Positions 1-8,802 of a stretch of DNA of 64,000 nt are shown one piece after another. The position numbers and the translations under genes were made by a program. The notes beneath the pieces were generated by a model that saw only the letters and a list, made by a program, of their open reading frames with translations, was not told where the DNA came from and ran no database searches. The DNA comes from Sphingomonas sp. S-NIH.Pt15_0812 (lineage in GTDB: Bacteria; Pseudomonadota; Alphaproteobacteria; Sphingomonadales; Sphingomonadaceae), in contig NZ_QLJH01000001.1 in NCBI RefSeq assembly GCF_003951315.1, forward strand, positions 216,495-280,494. The letters are read 5' to 3'. Within the stretch, counting starts at the first letter, position 1; the number at the start of each line of letters is the position of its first letter.

Positions 1-1166
1 AACAGTCGGGCCCCGATGGTGACGAACAGCACCACCCACAGCATCTGCCACGGCAGGGCGAGCAGGTGCGGCCAGACCTCCGGCGCGTTCGCCGCGCGTC
101 CCGCCATGGCGAAGGGCGAGGAAAGCGGGAAGATCTCCGCCACGGTCGCGACCCAGGTGTCCGGCCGGCGCGCGGCGGCGGAGGCGAGGACGAACATGCC
201 GACCTGGATCAGCGTGATCGGCAGCGACAGCATCTGGATCTCGCGCGGGGTCGAGGCCTGTGCGCCCAGCCCCAGGAAGACCGAGCCGAGCAGCAGATAG
301 GCCATGGAGAAATAGGCGGCGAACAGCAGCGCGAAGGCGGGGCCGCCGATCGCGGGGGCGATGTCGCCGAGCGCGCCGGCGGCGGCGGGCGGCAGCAAGC
401 TGGCGACCTGGGTGACGATCGTCCCCCAGAAGCCGACGAACAGCAGCGCGACGCCGAACATGCCGATCAGCTTGCCGCCGAACACCGCCTCCAGCGGCAC
501 GGCGGCGGCCAGCACCTCGATCACCTTGTTGTTGCGCTCCTCCGCCATGGTGCCGACCACCTGGCTGGCGAGGAACAGGGTCAGGAAGAAGATGCCGAAC
601 ACCGCGAAGAAGCCGGCCTGGTGCTGGCCGCCGATCGAGGTCCTCTGCCGCTCGACCACGGTCCGCGTCGCGACGACGCGGGGCAGGGTGCCGCCCAGCC
701 GCTCGGCCGCCAGAGTCGCCCGGGCCAGCGCGTCCATATAGTCGCCGGTGCGCCGGTTGCGCGGGGCGAGCAGCAGTTGCGGCCGGTCGAGCGGACCGTA
801 GAGCACCGCATCGATATCGCGCGTGCGGTCCGCCATCAGCGCGCGCGCCTGTACGGCGGGATCGCGGCCGGGGGATTGGATCACCAGGTCGGACGGCGTG
901 TCGTCACGGCGATAGAGGGCGCGCAGCCGCACATCCTCGCGCCGCATCACCTCGGCGGTGGCGGGGGCGACGATCGCGACGATCCGGCTCTTGTCGGCGG
1001 CGCTGTCGTCCATCGCCGCCGCGCTCATGCCGCCGAGCGCGCTCAGCGATCCCATCAGCGCGGGCGCGAACAGGAAGAGGAGGAAGATCGGCGTGAACAC
1101 CGTGGCGATGAAATCGCGCCGCGCGATCGTCAGCATCTGGCGCAGCGAACGGGGCAGGCGGCTCAT
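1..1166 (-). CDS. ABC-2 family transporter permease (3' end beyond window)
   Basis: Membrane subunit of an ABC exporter; its partner ATPase lies directly upstream. The frame opens with MSRLPRSLRQMLTIARRDF, runs into a transmembrane helix (FTPIFLLFLFAPALMG), then a large extracytoplasmic region, then several hydrophobic helices starting near FFAVFGIFFLTLFLASQVVG. It stays open to base 1, so the C-terminus is missing. The segment GTMAEERNNKVIEVLAA is typical of NatB/ABC-2 permeases. Its ATG overlaps the ATPase stop codon (ATGA, 1163-1166), so the two are translationally coupled. The substrate cannot be read from sequence; Na+ or drug export is a family-based guess. Confidence 0.85.
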   Translation of the reverse strand, partial: MSRLPRSLRQMLTIARRDFIATVFTPIFLLFLFAPALMGSLSALGGMSAAAMDDSAADKSRIVAIVAPATAEVMRREDVRLRALYRRDDTPSDLVIQSPGRDPAVQARALMADRTRDIDAVLYGPLDRPQLLLAPRNRRTGDYMDALARATLAAERLGGTLPRVVATRTVVERQRTSIGGQHQAGFFAVFGIFFLTLFLASQVVGTMAEERNNKVIEVLAAAVPLEAVFGGKLIGMFGVALLFVGFWGTIVTQVASLLPPAAAGALGDIAPAIGGPAFALLFAAYFSMAYLLLGSVFLGLGAQASTPREIQMLSLPITLIQVGMFVLASAAARRPDTWVATVAEIFPLSSPFAMAGRAANAPEVWPHLLALPWQMLWVVLFVTIGARL

Positions 1167-2101
1167 GCGTGCTTCTCCCCGGCGGTGCGGTCGTGGCCGG
1201 CATGGTCGCCGACGATCCGGACGAACGCCTCGTGCAGGCTAGGTCGTTCGATGGTCAGCCCGGCGATGCCGTGGCCGGCTGCGATCAGCGGCAGCAGCAC
1301 CGGCTCCACCCCCGCATCCGGCAGGGTGAAGCGCCAGCCACCATCCTCCTCCGGCGTCGCATCGGCGGGGAGCAGCGCGCCGATGTCGGGACCCGGATGG
1401 CGCGGTAGATAGTGGACGCGGCTGGGCAGGGTGGCGCGCGCCTCGTCCACCGTCCCCTCGAACCGGCGCTTGCCGCCGGCGATGATCGCCAGCCGGTCGC
1501 ACAGCCGCTCGGCATGGGCCATGACATGGGTGGAGAAGAGTATGGTCGCGCCGCGATCCCGCTCGCCGACGATCAGCGCCTCCAGCTTCTCCTGATTGAC
1601 CGGGTCCAGGCCGGAAAAGGGTTCGTCGAGCACGATCAGCTCGGGCCGGTGGACGATCGCGCCGAGCAGCTGGACGAGCTGTGCCATACCCTTGGACAAT
1701 TTGCGGATCTTCTCGTCCACCGCATGGCCCAGACCGACGCGTTCGAGCAGGTCGGTGGCGCGGCGGCGGCCTTCGCTCAGGGGCAGGCCGCGCAACGCAC
1801 CCAGGAACGCAACCGCCTCGCGCGCCTTCATCGTCGGATAGAGGCCGCGTTCCTCGGGCAGATAGCCGACCCGGTCGCTCGCCTCGCGCGGGGCATCCTC
1901 GCCGAGCAGCGTGCGTCGGCCCGAATCGGGTTCGATGATGCCCAGCAGCATCCGCAGCGTCGTCGTCTTGCCCGCGCCGTTCGGCCCCAGCACGCCATAG
2001 ATCGCGCCGCGCGGCACGCGCAGATCGACGCCGTCCACCACCGGGCGCTCGCCGAACCGCTTCACCAGAGTCTCGGCGGTCACCGCCCATGCTGTCGTCA
2101 T
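1163..2101 (-). CDS. ABC transporter ATP-binding protein (NatA/CcmA type)
   Basis: Cytoplasmic ATPase that powers the adjacent ABC-2 permease. It is 312 aa with Walker A GPNGAGKT at about residues 39-46, signature LSKGM at 135-139 and Walker B LIVLDEP at 155-161, followed by a D-loop (SGLDP) and a switch His in FSTHVM. The C-terminal 80 or so residues match the accessory domain that follows the ATPase in NatA-like exporters. It is first in a two-gene operon and is divergent from queG with only 38 bp between the two starts, so the promoters must lie in that gap or inside the 5' ends. Confidence 0.93.
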   Translation of the reverse strand: MTTAWAVTAETLVKRFGERPVVDGVDLRVPRGAIYGVLGPNGAGKTTTLRMLLGIIEPDSGRRTLLGEDAPREASDRVGYLPEERGLYPTMKAREAVAFLGALRGLPLSEGRRRATDLLERVGLGHAVDEKIRKLSKGMAQLVQLLGAIVHRPELIVLDEPFSGLDPVNQEKLEALIVGERDRGATILFSTHVMAHAERLCDRLAIIAGGKRRFEGTVDEARATLPSRVHYLPRHPGPDIGALLPADATPEEDGGWRFTLPDAGVEPVLLPLIAAGHGIAGLTIERPSLHEAFVRIVGDHAGHDRTAGEKHA

Positions 2102-2139
2102 GACTTATCCCCTGCCGTTCCGCGTGGTAGCGGGCGGTC

Positions 2140-3183
2140 ATGGCCGGAGACAAGCTCGAAGACCGGATCAAGGCGATGGCGGCGGAACTGGGCTTCGCGG
2201 CCTGTGGCATCGCGCCGGCCGACGCCGCGCCGCTGGCCGGCGTGCGGCTGCGCCAGTGGCTGGACGAGGGGCGGCATGGCGACATGATCTGGATGGAGGA
2301 GCGCGCGCATCACCGCGTCGGCCCCGCCGCCCTGTGGCCGGAAGTGCGCAGCGTCATCTCGCTCGGCATGAGCTACGCCCCCGCCGGCGATCCGCTGGCG
2401 CTGGCCGGGGAGGGGGATCGCGGCCGCATCTCCGTCTATGCGCAAGGCGCCGATTATCACGATGTGGTGAAGAAGGCGCTGAAGGCGCTTGGCCGCTGGC
2501 TGGCGCGCGAGGCGGGATGCGACCTCAAGGTCTTTGTCGATACCGCGCCGGTGATGGAGAAGCCGCTGGCGGAGGCGGCGGGGCTCGGCTGGCAGGGCAA
2601 GCACACCAATCTGGTCAGCCGGCAGGCGGGAAGCTGGCTGTTCCTGGGGGCGATCTACACCACGCTGGACCTGACGCCCGATGGGGCTGGCCGAGGTGGT
2701 TGCGGATCGTGCGACGCCTGCCTGCGCGCCTGCCCGACCGATGCCTTTCCCGCGCCCTATCAGATCGATGCGCGGCGCTGCATCTCCTATCTGACGATCG
2801 AATATGCCGGGCCGATTCCGGAGGAGTTCCGGGTGGGGATCGGCAACCGCATCTATGGCTGCGACGATTGCCTGGCGGTCTGCCCCTGGAACAAGTTCGC
2901 GGCGGCGGCGCGGGCCAACCTCGCCTTCGCCGCGCGGGCGGAGCTGGCCGCGCCGGAACTCGCCGATCTGCTGGCGCTGGACGATGCCGGCTTCCGCCAG
3001 GTCTTCGCCGGATCGCCGATCAAGCGGATCGGCCGCGACCGCATGGTCCGCAACGCCGCGATCGCGGCGGGCAATAGCGGCCGGCCGGAACTGGCATGCG
3101 CCGTGCGCCTGTTGCTGGACGATCCCGACCCGGTGGTCCGCGACGCGGCGGGCTGGGCGCTGGCGCGGCTGGAGCGCGCCTGA
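2140..3183 (+). CDS. queG: Epoxyqueuosine reductase QueG
   Basis: Cobalamin-dependent iron-sulfur enzyme that reduces epoxyqueuosine to queuosine at position 34 of tRNAs with GUN anticodons. It is 347 aa, the usual length. The N-terminal cobalamin-binding half contains VDTAPVMEK, whose Asp (residue 134) matches the proposed proton donor. Two [4Fe-4S] ligand sets follow: C188, C191, C194, C198 ([12 protein letters not shown]) and C214, C241, C244, C248 ([10 protein letters not shown]). The C-terminal tail is the HEAT-like segment of the family. It is a stand-alone gene converging on the SMR gene with a 9-bp gap. Confidence 0.96.
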   Translation: MAGDKLEDRIKAMAAELGFAACGIAPADAAPLAGVRLRQWLDEGRHGDMIWMEERAHHRVGPAALWPEVRSVISLGMSYAPAGDPLALAGEGDRGRISVYAQGADYHDVVKKALKALGRWLAREAGCDLKVFVDTAPVMEKPLAEAAGLGWQGKHTNLVSRQAGSWLFLGAIYTTLDLTPDGAGRGGCGSCDACLRACPTDAFPAPYQIDARRCISYLTIEYAGPIPEEFRVGIGNRIYGCDDCLAVCPWNKFAAAARANLAFAARAELAAPELADLLALDDAGFRQVFAGSPIKRIGRDRMVRNAAIAAGNSGRPELACAVRLLLDDPDPVVRDAAGWALARLERA

Positions 3184-3192
3184 TCCGGCCGA

Positions 3193-3522
3193 TCAGTGGC
3201 CAGCCGACCTGGAGAACAGGTTCATCACGACCACGCCCGCCACGATCAGCGCCATGCCGACCAGTGCCGGCGCATCCAGCCTTTCGCCGCGAACCGACCA
3301 GGCGATCAGCGTGATCATCACGATGCCGGCGCCCGACCAGATCGCATAGGCTATTCCGGTGGGGATATCGCGCAGCGCCAGCGACAGGCAATAGAAGGCC
3401 GCGCCATAGCCCAATGCCATGATCGCGGTCGGCCCGGTCCGGGTGAAGCCCTCGGACGCTTTCAGGAACGAGGTGGCGACCACTTCCGACAGGATGGCAA
3501 GCGACAGGTAGAGGTAGCTCAC
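3193..3522 (-). CDS. SMR-family small multidrug/guanidinium efflux protein
   Basis: Inner-membrane proton antiporter subunit of 109 aa with four predicted helices, which works as an antiparallel dimer. The essential membrane Glu is E13 in LAILSEVVATSFLK, where EmrE has E14. The KASEGFTR segment and GIAYAIWSGAG are family hallmarks closer to EmrE than to SugE. The start is GTG at 3522, overlapping the TGA of the upstream lipoprotein (GTGA), so it is the last gene of a three-gene operon with the EI24 protein and the lipoprotein. The substrate range is not readable. Confidence 0.9.
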   Translation of the reverse strand: MSYLYLSLAILSEVVATSFLKASEGFTRTGPTAIMALGYGAAFYCLSLALRDIPTGIAYAIWSGAGIVMITLIAWSVRGERLDAPALVGMALIVAGVVVMNLFSRSAGH

Positions 3523-3884
3523 CGTCCGCCGTCGCGGCGGACCAGCGCCGCGACGCAGCTGGCGCGGTCGATCGCGCTGCCGTCGGGCTCGCGCGCGTCG
3601 ACATAGGTGACCTTGGGCTCGCCACCGTCCTTGGGGTAGAGATAGGCGTCGAGCACGCAGATGCCGCTGCTATATTGCAGCTTGCGCGCACTACCCTCGC
3701 GGACATCGGCGTCGGGCTGGCCGAACAGCTTGGCCAGGCCGGCGGCATCCGCGCCGACCACGCGTTCCAGCCCGATATTGGTATAGGGGATGGCGACCGG
3801 CTGCGAAACGGCAGGCACCCTGGTCGCGGGGGCGGCGCACGCCGCGAGGGCGAGCGAGAGGAGCAGCGGCGGCAGAGGCTTCAT
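3519..3884 (-). CDS. Putative lipoprotein, unknown function
   Basis: 121-aa protein starting MKPLPPLLLSLALAACAAP, with a clear lipobox LAAC (Cys16), so it should be lipidated and anchored in an envelope membrane. After processing it has one compact domain with the motif GLAKLFGQPDADVREG and paired cysteines (SGICVLDAYLYP and DRASCVAALV). The pattern 'Leu-Phe-Gly-Pro-x-x-Arg-x-Glu-Gly...Trp/Gln-Tyr' recalls small SmpA/BamE-like lipoproteins, but I would not name it on that. The ATG at 3884 overlaps the EI24 stop (ATGA); a longer upstream frame lacks a signal peptide and was not used. Confidence 0.82.
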   Translation of the reverse strand: MKPLPPLLLSLALAACAAPATRVPAVSQPVAIPYTNIGLERVVGADAAGLAKLFGQPDADVREGSARKLQYSSGICVLDAYLYPKDGGEPKVTYVDAREPDGSAIDRASCVAALVRRDGGR

Positions 3885-4594
3885 GCGGGTTTCCGATGAT
3901 AGAGATGCGTGGCCATCGCCGCGCCCAGGATCGGTGCGGCGAGCGCGATGATCGGCACGACGAACAGCGCGGTGCCGCCCAGGCCGAGCAGGAAACGCTG
4001 TCCCCGCGTCCGCCGCCGCCACGCCGCCAGCGCGTCGCCCCGCAGATGCCGGGTCGCGACCATGTCACCCAGGTCGCGGCCGAGCAGCCAGCCATTGACC
4101 AGGAAGAAGGCGGCGGCGGTGCCGACGCCGGTGGCGAGCAGGACGATATAGACGGGCAGCATCACCAGGTTGACGATCACCACGCGCGCCGCCGAGCGCG
4201 AGGCCAGCGACAGGCTGGCGGCGAAGGGCAGGGGGCGGGCCGTCGCCAGCGCGGCCGGATAGTGGCGCGCCTCGACCGCCGCCACCACCTCGTCGGCGAA
4301 CAGCCCGACCACGGCCACCGCGACGGCGCGGAACAGCACCCATAGCGCCAGCCCGGTCACGACGATCGCGACGGCGGCGGCGATGCCGCCCGCGCCCCAT
4401 CCGATCCAATGCGCCAGCAGCGCCTGCGTCCCCCACCAGACGCCGATGCCGGTGAGCGCGAAGATCGCCAGCGTCACCGCCATCGACCGGACGAAGACCC
4501 GCAGCACCGGCGGGTCGCCGAGCTGGCCGATCGACAGGAGGAGCGCGCCGAACATGATCGATGCGATGCCGTGGCGTCGCCCAAGCGTCAACAT
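3881..4594 (-). CDS. EI24 domain-containing membrane protein
   Basis: Polytopic inner-membrane protein of up to 237 aa of the EI24/CysZ-like family. About six hydrophobic segments are visible, for example VFVRSMAVTLAIFALTGIGV, AAAVAIVVTGLALWVLF and VIVNLVMLPVYIVLL. The conserved NGWLLGRDLGDMVATRHL block near the C-terminus is typical. CysZ members carry sulfate, but most alphaproteobacterial EI24 proteins have no assigned substrate, so none is given. The start is uncertain: the ATG at 4594 gives an N-terminal extension, while the ATG at 4555 (MFGALLLSIGQL) fits the family N-terminus better. It is divergent from the kinase gene and leads the lipoprotein-SMR operon. Confidence 0.85.
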   Translation of the reverse strand: MLTLGRRHGIASIMFGALLLSIGQLGDPPVLRVFVRSMAVTLAIFALTGIGVWWGTQALLAHWIGWGAGGIAAAVAIVVTGLALWVLFRAVAVAVVGLFADEVVAAVEARHYPAALATARPLPFAASLSLASRSAARVVIVNLVMLPVYIVLLATGVGTAAAFFLVNGWLLGRDLGDMVATRHLRGDALAAWRRRTRGQRFLLGLGGTALFVVPIIALAAPILGAAMATHLYHRKPA

Positions 4595-4650
4595 TGCGTG
4601 CGCCGTCCCGTCTCTCTACGGCGACGGCTTTCCATTCTCGGAGCTTACGC

Positions 4651-5649
4651 TTGACCCAGCCGCATTATGACGTGGTCGCGATCGGCAATGCCATCGTCGA
4701 CATCCTCGCCCAGGCCGACGATGCCTTCCTCGCCGAACAGGGCATGACCAAGGGCGCGATGCAGCTCGTCTTCTCGCCCGCGGAGGCCGATGCCCTCTAT
4801 GCCAAGATGGGCCCCGGCCGCGAAGTGTCGGGCGGCTCGGCCGCGAACACGCTGGCCGGCATCGCCGCGCTCGGCGGCAAGACGGCGTTCATCGGCCAGG
4901 TCGCCGACGACCAGCTCGGCGCGGTCTTCGCCCATGACATCCGCGCGGCGGGCGTCCGCTACGACACGCCGGAGCGGGCCGGCCAGCCGACCACCGGCCG
5001 CTGCATGATCTTCGTCAGCCCCGATGGGCAGCGCACGATGAACACCTTTCTGGGCGCGTCGCACTATTTGCCCGCCGGCGCGCTCGACCGGGCGCTGATC
5101 GCGGACGCAGCCTATCTCTATATCGAGGGCTATCTGTGGGATCCGGAGGAACCACGCGCCGCGATGCGCGCCGCGATCGAGGTCGCCCGCGAGGCCGGCC
5201 GCAAGATCGCCTTCACCGCCTCGGCCGAGTTCGTGATCGACCGGCACCGCGCGGACTTCCACGCGCTGATCGATGGCGGGATGATCGACCTGCTGTTCGC
5301 CAATGAGGCGGAGATCATGGCGCTGACCGAGACGAGCGATGTCGATGCGGCGATCGCGGCCGTGCAGGACAAGGTCGAGACGGTGGTGGTGACGCTGGCC
5401 GAAAAGGGTGCGTGCGCGGTCCGTGGCGGCGCGCGCACCACGGTGCCGGCGGCGCCGGTGGCGCAGGTGGTCGACACGACGGGGGCCGGCGACCTGTTCG
5501 CGGCGGGCTTCCTCCATGCGCAGGCGCAGGGCCGCGAGCTGGAGGCGTCGTTGACGCTGGGCGCCTTGTGCGCGGCGGAGATCATCAGCCATTTCGGCGC
5601 GCGCCCGCAGGTCGACCTGAAAGCGCTGGCGACGCGGACGCTGGGCTGA
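4651..5649 (+). CDS. PfkB-family carbohydrate/adenosine kinase
   Basis: 332-aa cytoplasmic kinase of the ribokinase fold, most like bacterial adenosine kinases. It opens LTQPHYDVVAIGNAIVDILA, has the substrate-binding stretch GGSAANTLAGIAALGG, and ends with DTTGAGD, where Asp281 is the catalytic base and the Gly pair forms the anion hole. The start is TTG at 4651: GGAG lies at 4640-4643, 7 nt upstream. The longer frame has an unrelated Arg-rich leader. The nucleoside substrate is inferred from overall resemblance; a sugar cannot be excluded. Confidence 0.9.
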   Translation: MTQPHYDVVAIGNAIVDILAQADDAFLAEQGMTKGAMQLVFSPAEADALYAKMGPGREVSGGSAANTLAGIAALGGKTAFIGQVADDQLGAVFAHDIRAAGVRYDTPERAGQPTTGRCMIFVSPDGQRTMNTFLGASHYLPAGALDRALIADAAYLYIEGYLWDPEEPRAAMRAAIEVAREAGRKIAFTASAEFVIDRHRADFHALIDGGMIDLLFANEAEIMALTETSDVDAAIAAVQDKVETVVVTLAEKGACAVRGGARTTVPAAPVAQVVDTTGAGDLFAAGFLHAQAQGRELEASLTLGALCAAEIISHFGARPQVDLKALATRTLG

Positions 5650-5686
5650 GGAGACGCCGCGGCTTAGACGCTACACCTTCTCTGGC

Positions 5687-5790
5687 GTTCCCCGGCGAAG
5701 GCCGGGGCCCCGTTGGGGGACGATCGTGACGACGGGTAGCGCTCCATCACCAGAGCCTTCCCAACCGGGCCCCGGCCTTCGCCGGGGAAC
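5687..5790 (-). repeat. 104-bp palindromic intergenic element, copy A (inverted orientation)
   Basis: Its ends are near-perfect inverted repeats, starting GTTCCCCGGCGAAGGCCGGG and closing with the complement. Read on the minus strand, it aligns over its full length, including the non-palindromic middle, with copies at 13236, 40838 and 56319, all exactly 104 bp. The middle reads AGCGCTACCCGTCGTCA on the minus strand. It lies between two convergent genes, just before the terminator at 5824. It could fold into a long hairpin in RNA or DNA. No coding potential is seen. Confidence 0.88.
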
Positions 5791-5823
5791 GATAGGGGAG
5801 AGGCCCTCCATATGACGGCGCAG

Positions 5824-5861
5824 AAAAAGGGCCGCGGGAGCATCCTCCCGCGGCCCTTTTT
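5824..5861. terminator. Bidirectional rho-independent terminator
   Basis: A 12-bp GC stem (GGGCCGCGGGAG pairing with CTCCCGCGGCCC) around a 4-nt loop is flanked by AAAAA on the left and TTTTT on the right, so it works in both directions. It serves the kinase gene from the left and the amino-acid permease from the right. Confidence 0.92.
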
Positions 5862-5883
5862 CGTCACGCCGGTAACCGGAGCC

Positions 5884-7422
5884 TTACGGCTCCAGCGGCT
5901 TCGCCGTTTCCGGCTGGAGCGACGGATCGGCGACACTGTCGTCGATGCCGCGACCGACATGGCTGCGATGGCGGCTATAGCCGAAATAGATCAGCAGCCC
6001 GATCGCCCCCCAGCCCGGCAGGACCAGGATCGCCACCAGCGGCAGCGAGAAGTAGAGATAGGCGCAACCGGCCATCGCCAGCGGGGCCACGATCCACACG
6101 GCCGGGGTGCGGAACGGCCGGCGGCGGCCCGGATCGGCCTTGCGCAGCACCATCACCGACAGCGCCACCATGAAGAAGGCGAACAGCGTGCCCGAGTTCG
6201 AATAGTCCGCCAGCTTGCCGACCGGCAGGAAGGCGGCGGCCAGCGTCGCGGCGCAGCCGGTGACGATGGTGACGACGTGCGGCGTGCGGTACTTGGGATG
6301 GACGGAGGCGAGCTTGTCCGGCAGCAGGCCATCGCGCGCCATGGTGAAGAAGACGCGGGTCTGGCCGAACATCATCATCAGCACGACCGAAGGCAGCGCC
6401 AGCGTCGCCGCCAGGCCGATCAGATTGCCGATCTTCTCCCAGCCGATCACGCGCAGCACATGGGCCAGCGCCTCGCGCGAGCAGGACAGCGGCTCCAGCG
6501 CGCCGCCCGCGACGATCGCGCGGCAGCGGTCGGCCAGCTCGGGCGTGCCCGGCGACAGCACCGTGCCGGCCGCGTCGCGCACCGGCTGCGCGCCGAGCGG
6601 CGAGCCGATCGCGCCCGCGGACACCAGCAGGTAGAAGATGGTGCAGAAGACCAGCGACGCGATCAGGCCGATCGGCACGTTGCGTTGCGGGTTCTTGGTC
6701 TCCTCGGCGGCGGTCGACACCGCGTCGAAGCCGACATAGGCGAAGAAGATCGAGGCCGCCGCGCCCGCGACGCCGCTGAACCCGGTCGGCATGAACGGGG
6801 TGAAGTTCGCGCCGTTCATGACCGGCACCGACAGCGCGATGAACAGCGTCAGCGCCGCCACCTTGATCGCCACCAGCACGGCGTTGACGCGCGCGCTCTC
6901 CGTGGTGCCGATCACCAGCAGCCAGGTGACGAGCAGCGAGATGATCACCGCCGGCAGGTTGATATAGCCGCCCGAGGAGGGGCCGTTGACCCATTCCATC
7001 GGTATGTCGATGTGGAGCAGGCTGCGGATCTGCCCGACGACATAGCCGGACCAGCCGACCGCGACCGCGCTGGCGCCGACCGCATATTCGAGGATCAGCG
7101 CCCAGCCCACCATCCAGGCGAGCAATTCGCCCATCACCGCATAGGTATAGGTATAGGCGGAGCCGGCGACCGGCACCATCGAGGCGAGCTCGGAATAGCA
7201 GAGCGCCGCCACCGCGCAGACGAAGCCGGCGATGCAGAAGGACAGCATCATGCCGGGGCCCGCCTTTTGCGCGGCCTCCGACGTCAGGACGAAGATGCCC
7301 GTGCCGATGACCGCCCCGACGCCCAGCATGGTGAGCTGGAACGCGCCGAGCGATCGGTGCAATCCTCGCTTCTCGGCGGTCGCCAAAATGGCGTCCAGGG
7401 ACTTAACACGTCCGAAAATCAT
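5884..7422 (-). CDS. APC-family amino acid permease (cationic amino acid transporter-like)
   Basis: 512-aa inner-membrane transporter with about 12-14 helices. The family signature at the first helix is LGVGAVIGTGIFVLT, followed by the helix 3 motif GSAYTYTYAVMGE and IFFAYVGFDAVSTAAEETKN; the last is characteristic of the CAT/YfnA branch. The loop with RCRAIV...LSCSREALAH between helices is longer than in its window paralogue at 31158. The start is placed at ATG 7422 (MIFGRVKSLDAIL), with GGGGGA 10 nt upstream; a TTG 18 nt earlier is possible. It is monocistronic, with a 184-bp AT-richer gap upstream and the terminator at 5824 downstream. Confidence 0.93.
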   Translation of the reverse strand: MIFGRVKSLDAILATAEKRGLHRSLGAFQLTMLGVGAVIGTGIFVLTSEAAQKAGPGMMLSFCIAGFVCAVAALCYSELASMVPVAGSAYTYTYAVMGELLAWMVGWALILEYAVGASAVAVGWSGYVVGQIRSLLHIDIPMEWVNGPSSGGYINLPAVIISLLVTWLLVIGTTESARVNAVLVAIKVAALTLFIALSVPVMNGANFTPFMPTGFSGVAGAAASIFFAYVGFDAVSTAAEETKNPQRNVPIGLIASLVFCTIFYLLVSAGAIGSPLGAQPVRDAAGTVLSPGTPELADRCRAIVAGGALEPLSCSREALAHVLRVIGWEKIGNLIGLAATLALPSVVLMMMFGQTRVFFTMARDGLLPDKLASVHPKYRTPHVVTIVTGCAATLAAAFLPVGKLADYSNSGTLFAFFMVALSVMVLRKADPGRRRPFRTPAVWIVAPLAMAGCAYLYFSLPLVAILVLPGWGAIGLLIYFGYSRHRSHVGRGIDDSVADPSLQPETAKPLEP

Positions 7423-7606
7423 CGATTCAGATCCCCCCAAGGGAAGACGGTCCCCGACCGGGCCGCCATGTCGTATAAGTTAAGGGAACGAGCCTAATCG
7501 TAAATACGGTACGCGCAATCCCTTAGTGCGACTCCGCCCGCCGATCCGCGCCCAGCCGAGCGGCCTCGACGCGGTAGATCGCAATTTACCGATATTTGTT
7601 AACGCG

Positions 7607-7984
7607 TTAGTTGGCGATCATGCGGCCGAGCGGCGTGCCGCCGAAGAGATGGACATGGAGGTGCGGCACCTCCTGTCCCGCGTCGGGACCGACATTGCCG
7701 AGCAGGCGATACCCCGGCGAGACCAGTCCCTGCTCGCGCGCGACCGTGCCGACCGCGCGGACGAAGCCGGCGATCTCCTCCGCCGAGGCGTGGGCGCTGA
7801 AATCGTCCCAGGAGACGTAGCGGCCGCGCGGGATCACCAGGATATGCACCGGCGCCTGGGGCGCGATGTCGTGGAAGGCGATCGCCCACGCATCCTCGTA
7901 CACGCGGTTCGACGGGATCTCGCCGCGCAGGATGCGGGCGAAGATGTTGCCGTCGTCATAGGGCAGGGTGGCGTCGATCGGCAT
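7607..7984 (-). CDS. HIT-family nucleotide hydrolase (HinT-like)
   Basis: 125-aa histidine-triad protein. The triad is PHLHVHLFGG with His108, His110 and His112; the middle His is the nucleophile in family members. N-terminal NIFARILRGEIPSNRVYED and VHILVIPRGRYVS are the standard HinT segments. Family members cleave adenosine phosphoramidates and aminoacyl-AMP. It is the last gene of the his operon, 32 bp after hisE, an arrangement common in alphaproteobacteria. Confidence 0.94.
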   Translation of the reverse strand: MPIDATLPYDDGNIFARILRGEIPSNRVYEDAWAIAFHDIAPQAPVHILVIPRGRYVSWDDFSAHASAEEIAGFVRAVGTVAREQGLVSPGYRLLGNVGPDAGQEVPHLHVHLFGGTPLGRMIAN

Positions 7985-8016
7985 CGCAGGCTCTCCGGAT
8001 CGAAAGGGGGAAGGGA

Positions 8017-8331
8017 TCAGCGCGGCCGGGCGGCCTTTTCGGCATGGCCGGACACGCCCTCGCGCCGGGCGAGTTCGGCGCGGACATCGTCCAGCGACAG
8101 GCCGGCATCCGCCAGCAGCACGCAGAGATGGAAAAGCAGGTCGGCCGCCTCGGGCACGATGGCCTGCGGGGCGTCGCCCATCGCGGCGATCACGGTCTCC
8201 ACCGCCTCCTCGCCCAGCTTCTGCGCGATCTTGCCGCGACCGCGCGCGAACAGGCTGGCGGTGTAGGAGGTGGCGGCATCCTCTCCGCGCCGTGCGCGGA
8301 TCGTGGCTTCGAGACGGTCGAGCGCATCCAT
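8017..8331 (-). CDS. hisE: Phosphoribosyl-ATP pyrophosphatase HisE
   Basis: Second step of histidine biosynthesis: hydrolyses PR-ATP to PR-AMP and pyrophosphate. It is 104 aa, all helical (MazG-like fold), starting MDALDRLEATIRARRG. The metal-binding pattern KLGEEAVETVIAA followed by EAADLLFHLCVLLAD is intact. ATG 8331 was chosen because the longer frame adds an unrelated 28-residue leader. It is separated from hisF by two inserted small genes, yet remains in line with the operon. Confidence 0.95.
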   Translation of the reverse strand: MDALDRLEATIRARRGEDAATSYTASLFARGRGKIAQKLGEEAVETVIAAMGDAPQAIVPEAADLLFHLCVLLADAGLSLDDVRAELARREGVSGHAEKAARPR

Positions 8332-8381
8332 CGCCTGCGGGTGGCCGAGCGGACCGGCCCGGTCAATCCCGTTCGCCGCAT

Positions 8382-8750
8382 TTAGGCGGCGTTCGCGTGG
8401 TCCCGGACCAGCCATTCCAGCGCCGCATCGGCGGTGTCGAAGATCGACAGATAGGGTTGCGGCATCAGCCGACGCACCTGCAGTCGGGCGATGCCGCTGG
8501 TCGTGACGATGGCGATCCGGCTGGCTCGGGGGAAGCCCTGGAACCGGCTGTTGATCGTCAGCACCGCGTCCTGGGGCTGAACGGCGACGCGGGAAAAATC
8601 CATGCGCAGGCGATAGCCGGTGCGGAAACCCTCGCGCACGAAGCGCCCGGTCAGATCCTCGACATAGGCATGGGCGACGGCCTCGGTCATCAGACCGGTC
8701 CAGGCCACGTCCAACAGGTTCAGGTCATGACGGAAATCGACCGTGTACAT
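8382..8750 (-). CDS. Small conserved protein, STAS/SpoIIAA-like pattern (tandem paralogue 2)
   Basis: 122 aa, unknown function. It is clearly paralogous to the protein at 8803: shared blocks are MY(T/S), LNLLD(V/I)AWTGLMTEA, PRASRIA(I/V)VTTS and PYLS(I/F)FDT. Alternating strands and helices and the closing FDTADAALEWLV resemble the single-domain SpoIIAA/STAS-like fold, which is an inference only. No signal peptide or membrane helix is seen. It sits between hisF and hisE on the same strand, 52 bp after its paralogue and 50 bp before hisE. No strong Shine-Dalgarno is visible. Confidence 0.8.
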   Translation of the reverse strand: MYTVDFRHDLNLLDVAWTGLMTEAVAHAYVEDLTGRFVREGFRTGYRLRMDFSRVAVQPQDAVLTINSRFQGFPRASRIAIVTTSGIARLQVRRLMPQPYLSIFDTADAALEWLVRDHANAA

Positions 8751-8802
8751 GGTGGCGCAGAATGCGGGACAGAGGTTGCGAAACCGCTAAGCGGCGCGGC
8801 GC

